This document shows, one piece after another, positions 16,459 through 24,630 of a DNA stretch of 64,000 nt. The stretch covers positions 1-64,000 of the forward strand of contig JBFXFM010000016.1 in the NCBI GenBank assembly GCA_050179035.1, read 5' to 3'. This DNA is from Draconibacterium sp050179035. GTDB taxonomy: Bacteria; Bacteroidota; Bacteroidia; Bacteroidales; Prolixibacteraceae. Each line of letters begins with the position of its first letter. Positions within the stretch are counted from its first letter, which is position 1. The position numbers and the translations under genes are program-made. The notes beneath the pieces are model-generated. The model saw nothing but the letters and a program-made list of their open reading frames with translations. It did not search any database and was not told where the DNA came from.

Positions 16459-17499
16459 ATGATTTCACCTTTATTCAGTCCTTTGTTGCTCCCCTTTATT
16501 ATTGCCATGTTTTTAGCGATTACGATGGGGGGCAGCGGTACCGGACCTGCTTTTTCGGCTGCTTACGGAGCCAATGTACTGCGCAAAAGTCTGATACCCG
16601 GATTGTTTGGTATCATGGTTTTTTTAGGGGCAATTATTGCCGGTAAAAGCACCGCCGAAACCATGGGAAAAGAGTTATTGTCTCCTGAATTTATGTCGCG
16701 GAATGTGGTTTCCATTATTTTGTTTTCGGTTGCAATTTCGTTGCTGGTGGCCAATTTATTTGGTATTCCGCAATCAACAAGTCAGTCAACAGTTTTGTCT
16801 GTTGCTGCAGTGGCAACTTATTTTCACAAACTCAACACCGATAAACTGTTTACCGAGATTATTCCTGCCTGGTTTATTTTACCAGTCATCTCGTTTATTA
16901 TTAGTTTACTGATTGGAAAATTTATATATAAACCGATGCGGAGAAAGGGACTGACATTGCCTCGCGCTCAAAATGCAAATATGAAACCGGTTTGGGATGG
17001 TATTTTAATTGCCATGTCGTTATATGTTGCTTTTTCAATTGGTGCAAACAATGTGGCAAATGCAGCCGGCCCCATCGCATCGATGACAGCCAACCAGTTA
17101 AACAAACCGGTTGATGAAAATTTTATATTGATAATGATTCTATCGACTTTAATTGTTGCTCCGAATTTTGGGATTGGCAGTTCTATTTTTGGCCACAAAA
17201 TTCTGCAAAATACGGGAAAGGAAATTGTGTTGTTTGGTAAATTTGAGGCCGTGATAATTGCCTTTGTTTCTGCAAGCCTTTTACTTTTTGCTTCTATTTC
17301 GAAAGGAATCCCAACATCGCTGGTGCAGTTAAATGTAGCGGCAATTTTGGGTATTGGAGTGGCAAAGCTTGGTTACAGTCATATTTTCAGAAAAACCGAA
17401 GTGCGCAAATTCTTTCTGATGTGGATTATTGCCCCGGCAATTGCTTTCTCACTTTCATTGCTTCTGATTTATCTGGCTGATATTAACGGATTACTCTAA
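16459..17499 (+). CDS. PiT-family anion permease, CysP-like (probably sulfate)
   Basis: This 346-residue inner-membrane protein has about ten helices and the inverted PiT repeat. In true phosphate permeases both repeats carry GANDVANA. Here the first reads MGGSGTGPAFSAAYGA and the second GANNVANAAGP, so the Asp is lost in both. B. subtilis CysP, a sulfate permease of the same family, has GASG... and GMNNVANAVGP at these places. I therefore favour sulfate or another oxyanion over phosphate (inference). The start is at 16459, with a TATTTTTG -7 box at 16431-16438. The Na+/Ca2+ exchanger gene follows 13 bp later. Confidence 0.85.
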   Translation: MISPLFSPLLLPFIIAMFLAITMGGSGTGPAFSAAYGANVLRKSLIPGLFGIMVFLGAIIAGKSTAETMGKELLSPEFMSRNVVSIILFSVAISLLVANLFGIPQSTSQSTVLSVAAVATYFHKLNTDKLFTEIIPAWFILPVISFIISLLIGKFIYKPMRRKGLTLPRAQNANMKPVWDGILIAMSLYVAFSIGANNVANAAGPIASMTANQLNKPVDENFILIMILSTLIVAPNFGIGSSIFGHKILQNTGKEIVLFGKFEAVIIAFVSASLLLFASISKGIPTSLVQLNVAAILGIGVAKLGYSHIFRKTEVRKFFLMWIIAPAIAFSLSLLLIYLADINGLL

Positions 17500-17512
17500 T
17501 CTTTCGATTGAT

Positions 17513-18472
17513 ATGATATTACAGGGAATTTTAATCGCAGTTGGTTTTGTTTTATTGATAAAGGGCGCTGACTGGCTGGTTGAAGGCGCTTCAACACTGG
17601 CTAAAAAACACAAGGTTTCCGACATGGTTATCGGTTTGACTATCGTTGCTTTTGGTACTTCAACCCCCGAACTCGTGGTGAATTCAATTGCATCCATTGG
17701 CCAACATTCTGATATTGTGTATGGCAATATCATTGGAAGTAATATTGTTAATCTTTTCCTGATTTTAGGCATCGTTGGGATTGTTTATCCTATTCGGGTT
17801 CCCTCCATAACAGTTCGAAACGAAATGCCAATATCCATTTTTGCAGTAGGTGTTCTTTATTTGCTTTCAAACCAGGTTCTTTTTCAACAGCACAGCGAAC
17901 TTTCGCGAATTGATGGATTGATACTTTTATTGATGTTTGCGGGTTTTTTGTATTATGTTTTCAGACAAATGAAGACCGACAGGGCATTGCGTGAAGATGT
18001 GCATGTACATAAAATGCCGGTGTGGAAAATCTGGCTTTACATTTTAGGCGGGCTTGCCGGACTTGTTTTAGGCGGAAAATTTGTTGTTGATAATGCAGTG
18101 AAAATTGCTACTGGTTTTGGCGTGAGCGAAAAAATAATCGGGCTTACCATTGTTGCAATTGGTACTTCGCTGCCCGAACTTGTAACCTCTGTGGTAGCCG
18201 CGCTGAAAAAAAACAGCGACATTGCCCTTGGCAACATTATCGGCTCAAATATTTTCAATGTCTTTTTAATTCTTTCCATAAGTTCACTCATTAATCCGGT
18301 GGCGTATAACACTTCATTTAATACCGAGTTGGTTTTGCTGGGAGCCGGAACGCTGATTCTTTTTGCAGCCATGTTTACGGGTGGCCGTCGTAAACTCGAC
18401 CGCTGGGAAGCTGCAATTCTGCTGGGCATATACCTTTTGTACACAGGTTGGCTGATTGCAAAAGAATTGTAA
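17513..18472 (+). CDS. Calcium/sodium antiporter (CaCA, YrbG type)
   Basis: This 319-residue cation exchanger has ten membrane helices and two alpha repeats. Repeat 1 is GLTIVAFGTSTPELVVNS followed by GNIIGSNIVNLFLILG. Repeat 2 is GLTIVAIGTSLPELVTSV followed by GNIIGSNIFNVFLILS. The G-T-S-x-P-E-L and G-N-x-x-G-S-N signatures hold the ion-binding glutamates. Family members expel Ca2+ using the sodium gradient. It starts 13 bp after the permease and is closed by a strong bidirectional terminator. Confidence 0.94.
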   Translation: MILQGILIAVGFVLLIKGADWLVEGASTLAKKHKVSDMVIGLTIVAFGTSTPELVVNSIASIGQHSDIVYGNIIGSNIVNLFLILGIVGIVYPIRVPSITVRNEMPISIFAVGVLYLLSNQVLFQQHSELSRIDGLILLLMFAGFLYYVFRQMKTDRALREDVHVHKMPVWKIWLYILGGLAGLVLGGKFVVDNAVKIATGFGVSEKIIGLTIVAIGTSLPELVTSVVAALKKNSDIALGNIIGSNIFNVFLILSISSLINPVAYNTSFNTELVLLGAGTLILFAAMFTGGRRKLDRWEAAILLGIYLLYTGWLIAKEL

Positions 18473-18486
18473 GCAAATTCAGACAT

Positions 18487-18528
18487 AAAAACTGAAGCCG
18501 GAACTAAAAAATTCCGGCTTCAGTTTTT
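18487..18528. terminator. Bidirectional terminator
   Basis: Seventeen-base perfect arms (AAAAACTGAAGCCGGAA at 18487-18503 and its complement at 18512-18528) enclose an 8-nt loop. The A and T ends make it work in both directions between the converging exchanger and phosphoesterase genes. Confidence 0.92.
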
Positions 18529-18545
18529 ATCAGAATAAGTTCAGT

Positions 18546-19445
18546 TTATTTTACTTCCCAGCCAAAATCAATATATTGCCAATCAAAGTTATCACCGGTA
18601 ACGTCAACTTTTACAAAACCTTCTTCCATTCCGTAACGCGGGCCCTGCCACCACTGCGACGAAACTGCACCACCAGTAATGTAATGAATCCCGTTGTATT
18701 CAACATCTTCAAGAAAATGCAGGTGCCCCTGCAATACAAGTTTCACATTGTATTGTTCCAGAATTTTTCTGATGTCGTTGGCATTGGTAACCACCGACCC
18801 TTTTGAAAGCGGTTCGGTTGGCCCTTCCATTATTTGCGAACCAATACTGATGAGCGGAATGTGCGTTACCACAGCAACAGGTTTTTCGGTACCAATTGCT
18901 GCAAGGTCGGCTTTCAACCATTCAACCTGAACCGAGTCGATGTGCCCGTAGTAGCGACGGTCTTCAGTAAAACCAATAGGATCGAGCATAATAAAATGCC
19001 AGTTTTTTTCATCAAAAGAATAATAGGGTTTGGCTAACCTGTTTTCAAACATTTTTTTACCATACAATTCGTGCGACGGGTCAACACCGCTTTCGGTATA
19101 TAATCCAAAAACCTCGTGGTTTCCCATACCGTGATGCACCGGCATTTGCAGGTTTTTCATAATATCGGTATAAAGCTGGTATAAACTGTCGGCGCGACCT
19201 TGTGTTTGTCCGAGCGCATCCATAATATTGTCGCCACCGGTAATTACAAAATCGGGTGCAAGTTTATTTATGGTATCAATGGCCTGTTGTAATCCCAAAT
19301 CTGCATTTCGTTCAGTGCAAACGTGAATATCGGTCATAAACACAAACGAAAATTTTTCAGTACTTCCAGATTTTTGTTCTCCTTTTTTTGTTGTACACGC
19401 GAAAATAAAAACTGATGCGATGAGTAATACAATAACTTTCTTCAT
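18546..19445 (-). CDS. Metallophosphoesterase, lipoprotein
   Basis: This 299-residue calcineurin-like phosphoesterase has a lipoprotein signal (VLLIASVFIFACTT, Cys17), so it is probably membrane-anchored in the cell envelope. The metal motifs run in order: FMTDIHVC (Asp, His), TGGDNIMD (Asp, Asn), GMGNHEVF (Asn, His), VVTHIPL (His), and QGHLHFLE (two His). All ligands are present. The overall layout resembles the 3',5'-cyclic phosphodiesterase-like and purple-acid-like secreted enzymes of Bacteroidota, but substrate is uncertain. A TATTTTTG -7 box lies upstream on the minus strand (about 19480). Confidence 0.9.
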   Translation of the reverse strand: MKKVIVLLIASVFIFACTTKKGEQKSGSTEKFSFVFMTDIHVCTERNADLGLQQAIDTINKLAPDFVITGGDNIMDALGQTQGRADSLYQLYTDIMKNLQMPVHHGMGNHEVFGLYTESGVDPSHELYGKKMFENRLAKPYYSFDEKNWHFIMLDPIGFTEDRRYYGHIDSVQVEWLKADLAAIGTEKPVAVVTHIPLISIGSQIMEGPTEPLSKGSVVTNANDIRKILEQYNVKLVLQGHLHFLEDVEYNGIHYITGGAVSSQWWQGPRYGMEEGFVKVDVTGDNFDWQYIDFGWEVK

Positions 19446-19533
19446 AACTGTTTGATTTTATTTGTAGCCAAAAATAAACTTTTGGGCCACATTCCCGATA
19501 GGTTTTAAAATTAATAAACCATTAATGTTTTGT

Positions 19534-19563
19534 TTTGAAATTGATATTAGAATTGTAATTTCG
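19534..19563 (+). promoter_or_regulatory. Bacteroidota-type promoter of the cupin gene
   Basis: TTTG (19534-19537), an 18-bp spacer and TAATTTCG (19556-19563) match the sigma-ABfr pattern TTTG-N19-TAnnTTTG with one change. The ATG at 19584 is 20 bp further. Confidence 0.6.
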
Positions 19564-19583
19564 CCGCAAAATATTTTTGTGTT

Positions 19584-19850
19584 ATGAAGATTGAAGTCGA
19601 TCGTCCGGATAATGATGAATTAAAGGAAATGGGAGTTGAAAACTGGCCTGTTTGGGAGCACGATGAGGATAAAATTGAAATGTTTTACGACAAAACCGAA
19701 CAGTGTTATATCATTTCGGGCGAAGCAACCATTGTTTCCGAATTTGAAACGCTTACAGTTAAACCCGGCGATTTTATTACCTTTCCTGCTGGCCTTGAGT
19801 GTGTTTGGGATATTGACATTACCATTCGCAAATATTACATGACAGAGTAA
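19584..19850 (+). CDS. Small cupin-domain protein (cupin_3/DUF861 type)
   Basis: An 88-residue single-domain cupin with NWPVWEHDEDKIEMFYDKTEQCYIISGEATI, then KPGDFITFPAGLECVWDI. It fits the (S)-ureidoglycine aminohydrolase/ethanolamine utilisation EutQ-like DUF861 cupins, with the weakly conserved metal Glu/His positions of that group. Its role is unknown. It has its own promoter upstream and a hairpin terminator downstream, so it is monocistronic. Confidence 0.86.
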   Translation: MKIEVDRPDNDELKEMGVENWPVWEHDEDKIEMFYDKTEQCYIISGEATIVSEFETLTVKPGDFITFPAGLECVWDIDITIRKYYMTE

Positions 19851-19874
19851 TCAAACTTAATTTGATACCTTCTG

Positions 19875-19906
19875 AAATCCATCTTTTTTAAGGTGGATTT
19901 TTTTTT
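19875..19906 (+). terminator. Rho-independent terminator of the cupin gene
   Basis: The stem AAATCCATC/GGTGGATTT (with a G-U pair) around a T-rich loop is followed by a run of nine T. It sits 24 bp after the cupin stop and just before the convergent nitroreductase gene. Confidence 0.8.
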
Positions 19907-19907
19907 G

Positions 19908-20468
19908 TCAATCGGTTAGTTCGCTTGTAAATTCATAAATTTCCTTTCTTACCCTTGGTTGTAGTTCCCTGATTCTTAATTCTTCAGGCAATTGTTCAGG
20001 TTCACCGGGAAAACCAACAGCAATAAAAGTTGCCAATTCATATTTTTCATTGTCAAGCTTAAAATATGCGGCAGCTTTTTCTCTGTCGTAACCGCCCATC
20101 TGGCGAACCTGTAACCCCATTTCAGCTGCTTGTAATGCAATTGAAAAGTTAGCTGCACCGGTATCGTGCAATGCATTTCGGTTCTGTTTATTATTGTATT
20201 CATATTTTTTCCGTGCTACCGAGATAATAATCGCTTGTGCATTTTTTGCCCATTCCGGATTAATACCGGTTAACAAATTCATCACTTCTTCAAACTTGTT
20301 TTTATTGTCGCGGTGAACCCAGAAATATTTCCACGGTTGCTCGTTCATTGCCGAGGGTGCCCATCTGGCCGCTTCGAATAAAAGCATAATCATTTCTTTG
20401 GTTACTATTTTGTCGTCTATTGCGCGTGGGCTGTAGCGGTTCTGAATTACAGGATTCAATTTCAACAT
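19908..20468 (-). CDS. Nitroreductase family protein
   Basis: This 186-residue FMN-dependent NAD(P)H oxidoreductase of the nitroreductase fold has the family opening VIQNRYSPRAID (FMN phosphate contact by Arg), then AARWAPSAMNEQPWKYFWV, AANFSIALQAAEMGLQVRQMGGYD, and the end VAVGFPGEP. It reduces nitro groups or quinones in general; the physiological substrate is unknown. The gene lies downstream of gltA on the same strand but a strong terminator separates them. Confidence 0.92.
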   Translation of the reverse strand: MLKLNPVIQNRYSPRAIDDKIVTKEMIMLLFEAARWAPSAMNEQPWKYFWVHRDNKNKFEEVMNLLTGINPEWAKNAQAIIISVARKKYEYNNKQNRNALHDTGAANFSIALQAAEMGLQVRQMGGYDREKAAAYFKLDNEKYELATFIAVGFPGEPEQLPEELRIRELQPRVRKEIYEFTSELTD

Positions 20469-20482
20469 GGTATTTACTGAGT

Positions 20483-20514
20483 TTAAAAAAAAAGGCCGGT
20501 AATTCCGGCCTTTT
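20483..20514 (-). terminator. Terminator after the TCA gene cluster
   Basis: Arms AAAAGGCCGG (20490-20499) and CCGGCCTTTT (20505-20514) with a 5-nt loop. Read on the minus strand it is followed by a long U run. It lies 17 bp after the citrate synthase stop and ends the acn-idp-icd-gltA transcript. Confidence 0.9.
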
Positions 20515-20531
20515 CACTATATCAAATCAAA

Positions 20532-21854
20532 TTAGTCGCATCTCTTTTTTTCGCCGGTGGCTTTTTCAAAGAACCAGTTTAAAGGGAACGATGATGGTCT
20601 TTCAATCGGCAAACCGTAAATACGGTCGAACACCAACGATGACATTACGCCCAATGCGCGCGAAACCCCAAACATTACGGTGTAAAAGTTATATTCGGTA
20701 ATTCCATAATGGTGTAGTAACGACCCGCTGAAAGCATCGACATTGGGCCACGGATTTTTAATTTTTCCGGTTGCTTCAAGAATTGGCGGCGCAACACGGT
20801 AAATAGCGTTAACAGTGTTAATCAGCTTGTCGTTTACAATGTATTTTTCGGCAAATTGTTGCTGAACCGTAAAACGTGGATCCGTAATTCTTAAAACAGC
20901 ATGACCATAACCCGGTACAACTCTTCCATTTTTCAAAGTATCCTCAATGTAAGCGGCAATTTGAGTGTCGGTTGGTTCGTCGGTACCTAACTGTTCAAGC
21001 ATTTCAAAAATCCAGTCCATTACTTCCTGGTTGGCAAATCCATGCAGTGGACCGGCAAGTCCAAGCATTCCGGCGCCAAACGAGTAGTATGCGTTACTTA
21101 ATGCCGAACCCACAAGGTGCGTAGCGTGTGCCGAAACATTTCCACCTTCGTGGTCGGCATGAATCACCATGTACAGACGGAGTAATCTTTTTACTTCGGT
21201 CGATTCAAAACCCATCATATGAGCAAAGTTGCCTGCCCAGTCAAGTGTCGGATTGGGTTCAATATGGTCTCCGTTGTGATACATCCTGCGGTAAATGTAT
21301 GCTGCAATACGCGGTAAACGTGCAATCAGTGTCATCACGTCTTCGTACATAAAATCCCAGTAGAACTTTTTATTCACACCGGCACGGTAGGCTTTCTGAA
21401 ATACCGAATCATAAGCCATTGAAATTATGGCAGCACTGAATTGTGTCATCGGGCGGCTGTTTTTTGGCAAAGCATCAATTACATCAAAAACGTGTTGCGG
21501 AACGTGTGCACGTGTTGCCCAGTCTTTCGAAATGTTGATTACATCTTCTTTTTCAGGAATTTCGCCAATCATCATCAGGTAAAACAAACCTTCAGGAAGC
21601 GGTTCGCCATCTTCGTGTAATTTTGGTAGTTTTTGCTGTAACTCCTGAATTGAATATCCCCTGAAACGAATTCCTTCATTGGCATCGAGTTTTGAAGTTT
21701 CGGTGAGCAGTGCAGGTATTCCTTTCATTCCCGAGAGTACCTGGTCAACAGTTACCTGACCTAACACCACATCGCCATGCTCTTTTCTAATGCGCTGAAA
21801 TTCAGCAGAACACTTGCTGGCTTTTTCGTAGAACCGGTTTTTTATATATTCCAT
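20532..21854 (-). CDS. gltA: Citrate synthase (eukaryote-like type)
   Basis: Condenses oxaloacetate and acetyl-CoA to citrate. The 440 residues resemble mitochondrial-type Si-citrate synthase rather than E. coli GltA: the N-terminal FRIRKEHGDVVLGQVTVDQV-like region is followed by GMKGIPALLTETSKLD and GIRFRGYSIQELQ. The active-site segments are HADHEGGNVSAHATHLVGSAL (His near 235), GYGHAVLRITDPRFTVQ (His near 318) and NVDAFSGSLLHHYG (Asp near 373). It is the last gene of the TCA cluster, 21 bp after icd, and is followed by a strong terminator. Confidence 0.96.
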   Translation of the reverse strand: MEYIKNRFYEKASKCSAEFQRIRKEHGDVVLGQVTVDQVLSGMKGIPALLTETSKLDANEGIRFRGYSIQELQQKLPKLHEDGEPLPEGLFYLMMIGEIPEKEDVINISKDWATRAHVPQHVFDVIDALPKNSRPMTQFSAAIISMAYDSVFQKAYRAGVNKKFYWDFMYEDVMTLIARLPRIAAYIYRRMYHNGDHIEPNPTLDWAGNFAHMMGFESTEVKRLLRLYMVIHADHEGGNVSAHATHLVGSALSNAYYSFGAGMLGLAGPLHGFANQEVMDWIFEMLEQLGTDEPTDTQIAAYIEDTLKNGRVVPGYGHAVLRITDPRFTVQQQFAEKYIVNDKLINTVNAIYRVAPPILEATGKIKNPWPNVDAFSGSLLHHYGITEYNFYTVMFGVSRALGVMSSLVFDRIYGLPIERPSSFPLNWFFEKATGEKKRCD

Positions 21855-21875
21855 TTTATTAAGTTTTGTTGTTTA

Positions 21876-23141
21876 TTAGTGCATATTTCTGATAATCTCA
21901 TCTGCAAATTCTGTTGTGGAAAGCAGTGTTGCCCCTTCCATTTGGGCGTATAAATCTGAAGTAACCCGGCGTTTGCTAAAGGTGTGTTCCATGGCGTCGT
22001 AAACATGTTCAGCTGCCACATCCCAACCCATGTATTCGAGCATCATCACCCCCGAAAGAATTAACGAGCCCGGGTTGGCCTGACCTGTACCGGCAATGTT
22101 GGGTGCTGTTCCATGTGTAGCTTCAAAAATGGCATATCCGTTTCTGTAGTTGATGTTTGCACCGGGTGAAATACCAATTCCGCCAACCATTGCAGCCAGC
22201 TGGTCAGAAATATAGTCGCCGTTCAGGTTCATGGTGGCAATTACTGAATAATCAAATGGACGAAGCAGCGACTCTTGCAAAAAGGCATCTGTAATCACAT
22301 CTTTTACAATAATTTTTCCTGCTTTTTTTGCATCGTTGAGTGCTTTGTCAGCATCCATTTTCCCTTTTTCAGCTTTAATTTTTTCGTATTGCCGCCAGGT
22401 AAATGTTTTTCCGGCAAAATCGGTTTCTGCCAGGTTGTAGCCCCAGTTTTTGAAAGCACCTTCGGTAAACTTCATAATGTTTCCCTTGTGCACAATTGTA
22501 ACCGAAGGTAATTCACGTTTAATTGCATATTCAAGTGCCGCACGAATCAGTCTTTCAGAACCTTCCTGCGAAACAGGTTTTATTCCGAACGAAGAGGTTT
22601 CAGGAAAACGGATTTTGCTGACACCCATTTCATTGATCAGGAAATCACGGAATTTTTTTGTTTTCTCCTCCCCGGCCATGTATTCGATACCGGCATAAAT
22701 ATCCTCTGTATTTTCGCGGAAAATATGCATGTCAACAAGCGATGGATAGCGCACTGGTGACGGAACTCCTTTGAACCACCGGATTGGGCGAAGGCACACA
22801 AACAGGTCGAGCGTTTGGCGCAGTGCCACATTCAGCGAGCGGATTCCTTCGCCAATCGGCGTTGTAAGCGGTCCTTTAATGCCAATGAGGTATTCTTTGA
22901 AGGATTCCAACGTTTCGTCGGGCAAGTGGGTTCCTGTTTGGGCAAATGCTTTTTCTCCGGCCAAAACTTCTTTCCAGATAATTTTTCGCGAACTGCCGTA
23001 GGCTTTGGCAACCGCAGCATCAATCACTTTTTGCGACGGTCCGGTAATGTCCTTTCCAATACCATCGCCTTCAATAAAAGGGATGATGGGTTGGTCGGGT
23101 ACCACCAGTTGTCCGTTTATCAGTTTTACTTTATTTGTCAT
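21876..23141 (-). CDS. icd: Isocitrate dehydrogenase, E. coli-type fold, probably NAD-dependent
   Basis: Oxidatively decarboxylates isocitrate to 2-oxoglutarate. About 421 residues from MTNKVKLINGQLVVPD; the 11-residue upstream extension is doubtful. Substrate motifs are intact: TTPIGEGIRSLNVALRQ and RENTEDIYAGIEY. The cofactor site, numbered as in E. coli Icd, is HGTAPNIAG with Asn344, Ile345, Ala351, then Ser391 and Ala395, instead of the NADP set Lys344, Tyr345, Val351, Tyr391, Arg395. These replacements resemble NAD-specific enzymes (Asp344, Ile345, Ala351), so NADH production is predicted. It lies directly after a second, unrelated-subfamily IDH. Confidence 0.95.
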   Translation of the reverse strand: MTNKVKLINGQLVVPDQPIIPFIEGDGIGKDITGPSQKVIDAAVAKAYGSSRKIIWKEVLAGEKAFAQTGTHLPDETLESFKEYLIGIKGPLTTPIGEGIRSLNVALRQTLDLFVCLRPIRWFKGVPSPVRYPSLVDMHIFRENTEDIYAGIEYMAGEEKTKKFRDFLINEMGVSKIRFPETSSFGIKPVSQEGSERLIRAALEYAIKRELPSVTIVHKGNIMKFTEGAFKNWGYNLAETDFAGKTFTWRQYEKIKAEKGKMDADKALNDAKKAGKIIVKDVITDAFLQESLLRPFDYSVIATMNLNGDYISDQLAAMVGGIGISPGANINYRNGYAIFEATHGTAPNIAGTGQANPGSLILSGVMMLEYMGWDVAAEHVYDAMEHTFSKRRVTSDLYAQMEGATLLSTTEFADEIIRNMH

Positions 23142-23198
23142 TTCTTTATTTAACGAATTAGCCAATATAACCAAATTTTTATCTGGTAAGTTCAGCCA

Positions 23199-24425
23199 TT
23201 ACTGTAATTTTTGCTGAAGGTTGATATTCAGTGCTTCCAGGAACCCTTCTGTTGTTAAGTAATGCTCAGGCTTCAGGTCTTTTTCGTGAACGATAAGTGC
23301 GAGGTCCTTGGTCATTTTTCCACTTTCCACAGTTTCGATGCAAACCTGTTCTAAGGTTTCGGCAAAGCGCACCAATTCGGGTGTACCGTCCAGTTTTCCG
23401 CGGAAAGCCAGCCCGCGTGTCCATGCAAAAATTGAAGCAATTGGGTTGGTTGAAGTTGGCCGTCCTTTCTGGTGCTCGCGGTAATGCCGTGTTACTGTTC
23501 CGTGAGCAGCTTCGGCTTCCATCGTTTTTCCATCAGGAGTAACCAATACTGAAGTCATCAATCCGAGCGAACCAAAACCTTGTGCCACTGTGTCGCTTTG
23601 TACGTCGCCATCGTAGTTTTTGCACGCCCATACAAAGCCGCCTTCCCATTTCATGGCAGCGGCAACCATATCATCAATCAAACGATGCTCGTAGGTAATT
23701 CCGGCAACTTTGAATTTTTCAGCAAATTCATTTTCATAAATTTCCTGGAAAATATCTTTGAATCGGCCGTCGTATTTTTTCAGGATGGTATTTTTTGTTG
23801 AAAGATAAAGCGGCCATCCTTTTTCAAGCGCCTGATTCATACACGAACGGGCAAAACCTTCAATCGATTCGTCGGTGTTGTACATAGCCATTGCCACGCC
23901 ATCACCTTCAAAATCATATACTTCGTGCGAAACTGGCGCGCTGCCGTCATCAGGTGTAAACGTTATGGTAAGTTTTCCCTTTCCTTTTGTTACAAAATCG
24001 GTGGCGCGATACTGGTCGCCAAAAGCATGACGACCAATGCAGATGGGTTGTTTCCAGCCCGGAACAAGACGCGGAATATTGCTTATTACAATGGGTTCGC
24101 GGAAAACAGTTCCACCTAAAATGTTACGGATGGTTCCGTTGGGCGATTTCCACATTTTTTTCAGTCCGAATTCTTCAACACGTGCTTCGTCGGGTGTGAT
24201 AGTGGCGCATTTTACTCCAACACCATATTTCTGAATCGCCAGTGCCGAATCGATGGTTACCTGGTCGTTGGTTGCATCGCGGTTTTCCATTCCCAAATCG
24301 TAATACTTCAAATCGATATCGAGATAGGGGAGGATTAGTTTTTGTTTAATGAAGTCCCAGATTACGCGGGTCATTTCATCGCCGTCGAGTTCAACAACGG
24401 GGTTGATTACTTTTATCTTTTGCAT
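23199..24425 (-). CDS. NADP-dependent isocitrate dehydrogenase, type II (eukaryote-like)
   Basis: This 408-residue homologue of human IDH1/2 opens with VINPVVELDGDEMTRVIWDFIKQ and has KSPNGTIRNILGGTVFREPI, IGRHAFGDQYRATDF and AEAAHGTVTRHYREHQKG. The segment HGTVTRHYR contains the Arg-His pair that binds the 2'-phosphate of NADP in IDH1. It makes NADPH plus 2-oxoglutarate. It is encoded 57 bp upstream of the E. coli-type IDH on the same strand, so both are made together. A 205-bp gap with palindromes separates it from aconitase. Confidence 0.96.
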   Translation of the reverse strand: MQKIKVINPVVELDGDEMTRVIWDFIKQKLILPYLDIDLKYYDLGMENRDATNDQVTIDSALAIQKYGVGVKCATITPDEARVEEFGLKKMWKSPNGTIRNILGGTVFREPIVISNIPRLVPGWKQPICIGRHAFGDQYRATDFVTKGKGKLTITFTPDDGSAPVSHEVYDFEGDGVAMAMYNTDESIEGFARSCMNQALEKGWPLYLSTKNTILKKYDGRFKDIFQEIYENEFAEKFKVAGITYEHRLIDDMVAAAMKWEGGFVWACKNYDGDVQSDTVAQGFGSLGLMTSVLVTPDGKTMEAEAAHGTVTRHYREHQKGRPTSTNPIASIFAWTRGLAFRGKLDGTPELVRFAETLEQVCIETVESGKMTKDLALIVHEKDLKPEHYLTTEGFLEALNINLQQKLQ

Positions 24426-24541
24426 GAAATCGTGTTTTTTTATTTGTTTTTCAATTTAGTTTACACATTGTGGCGCATGGATGGTTCTACTCTTTGAAGA
24501 ACAGCACCGGATGCGCCTTATTTTCGTTTGTTGTTATTTGT

Positions 24542-24593
24542 CCCTGGGATAAATCCCAGGGTTATTCAAATTCAATCCTTTCAGGATTTTTTT
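24542..24593. repeat. Tandem palindromes between acn and the type II IDH gene
   Basis: CCCTGGGAT/ATCCCAGGG (24542-24561, 9-bp arms) is followed by AATCCT TTC AGGATT (24573-24587) and a T run. I recall this pair of hairpins as a common intergenic element in Bacteroidota, perhaps a REP-like family or transcript-stabilising structure. On the minus strand it lies between aconitase and IDH and could set their relative levels. The remaining 205-bp gap shows no gene. Confidence 0.65.
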
Positions 24594-24630
24594 ATTTTAT
24601 GAGTTCTATGTGCCTATGTGGTTTTCAGAA

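Noticed and set aside
16459..17499. Annotation as a phosphate permease
   Set aside because: Both signature aspartates are absent and the pattern agrees with CysP.
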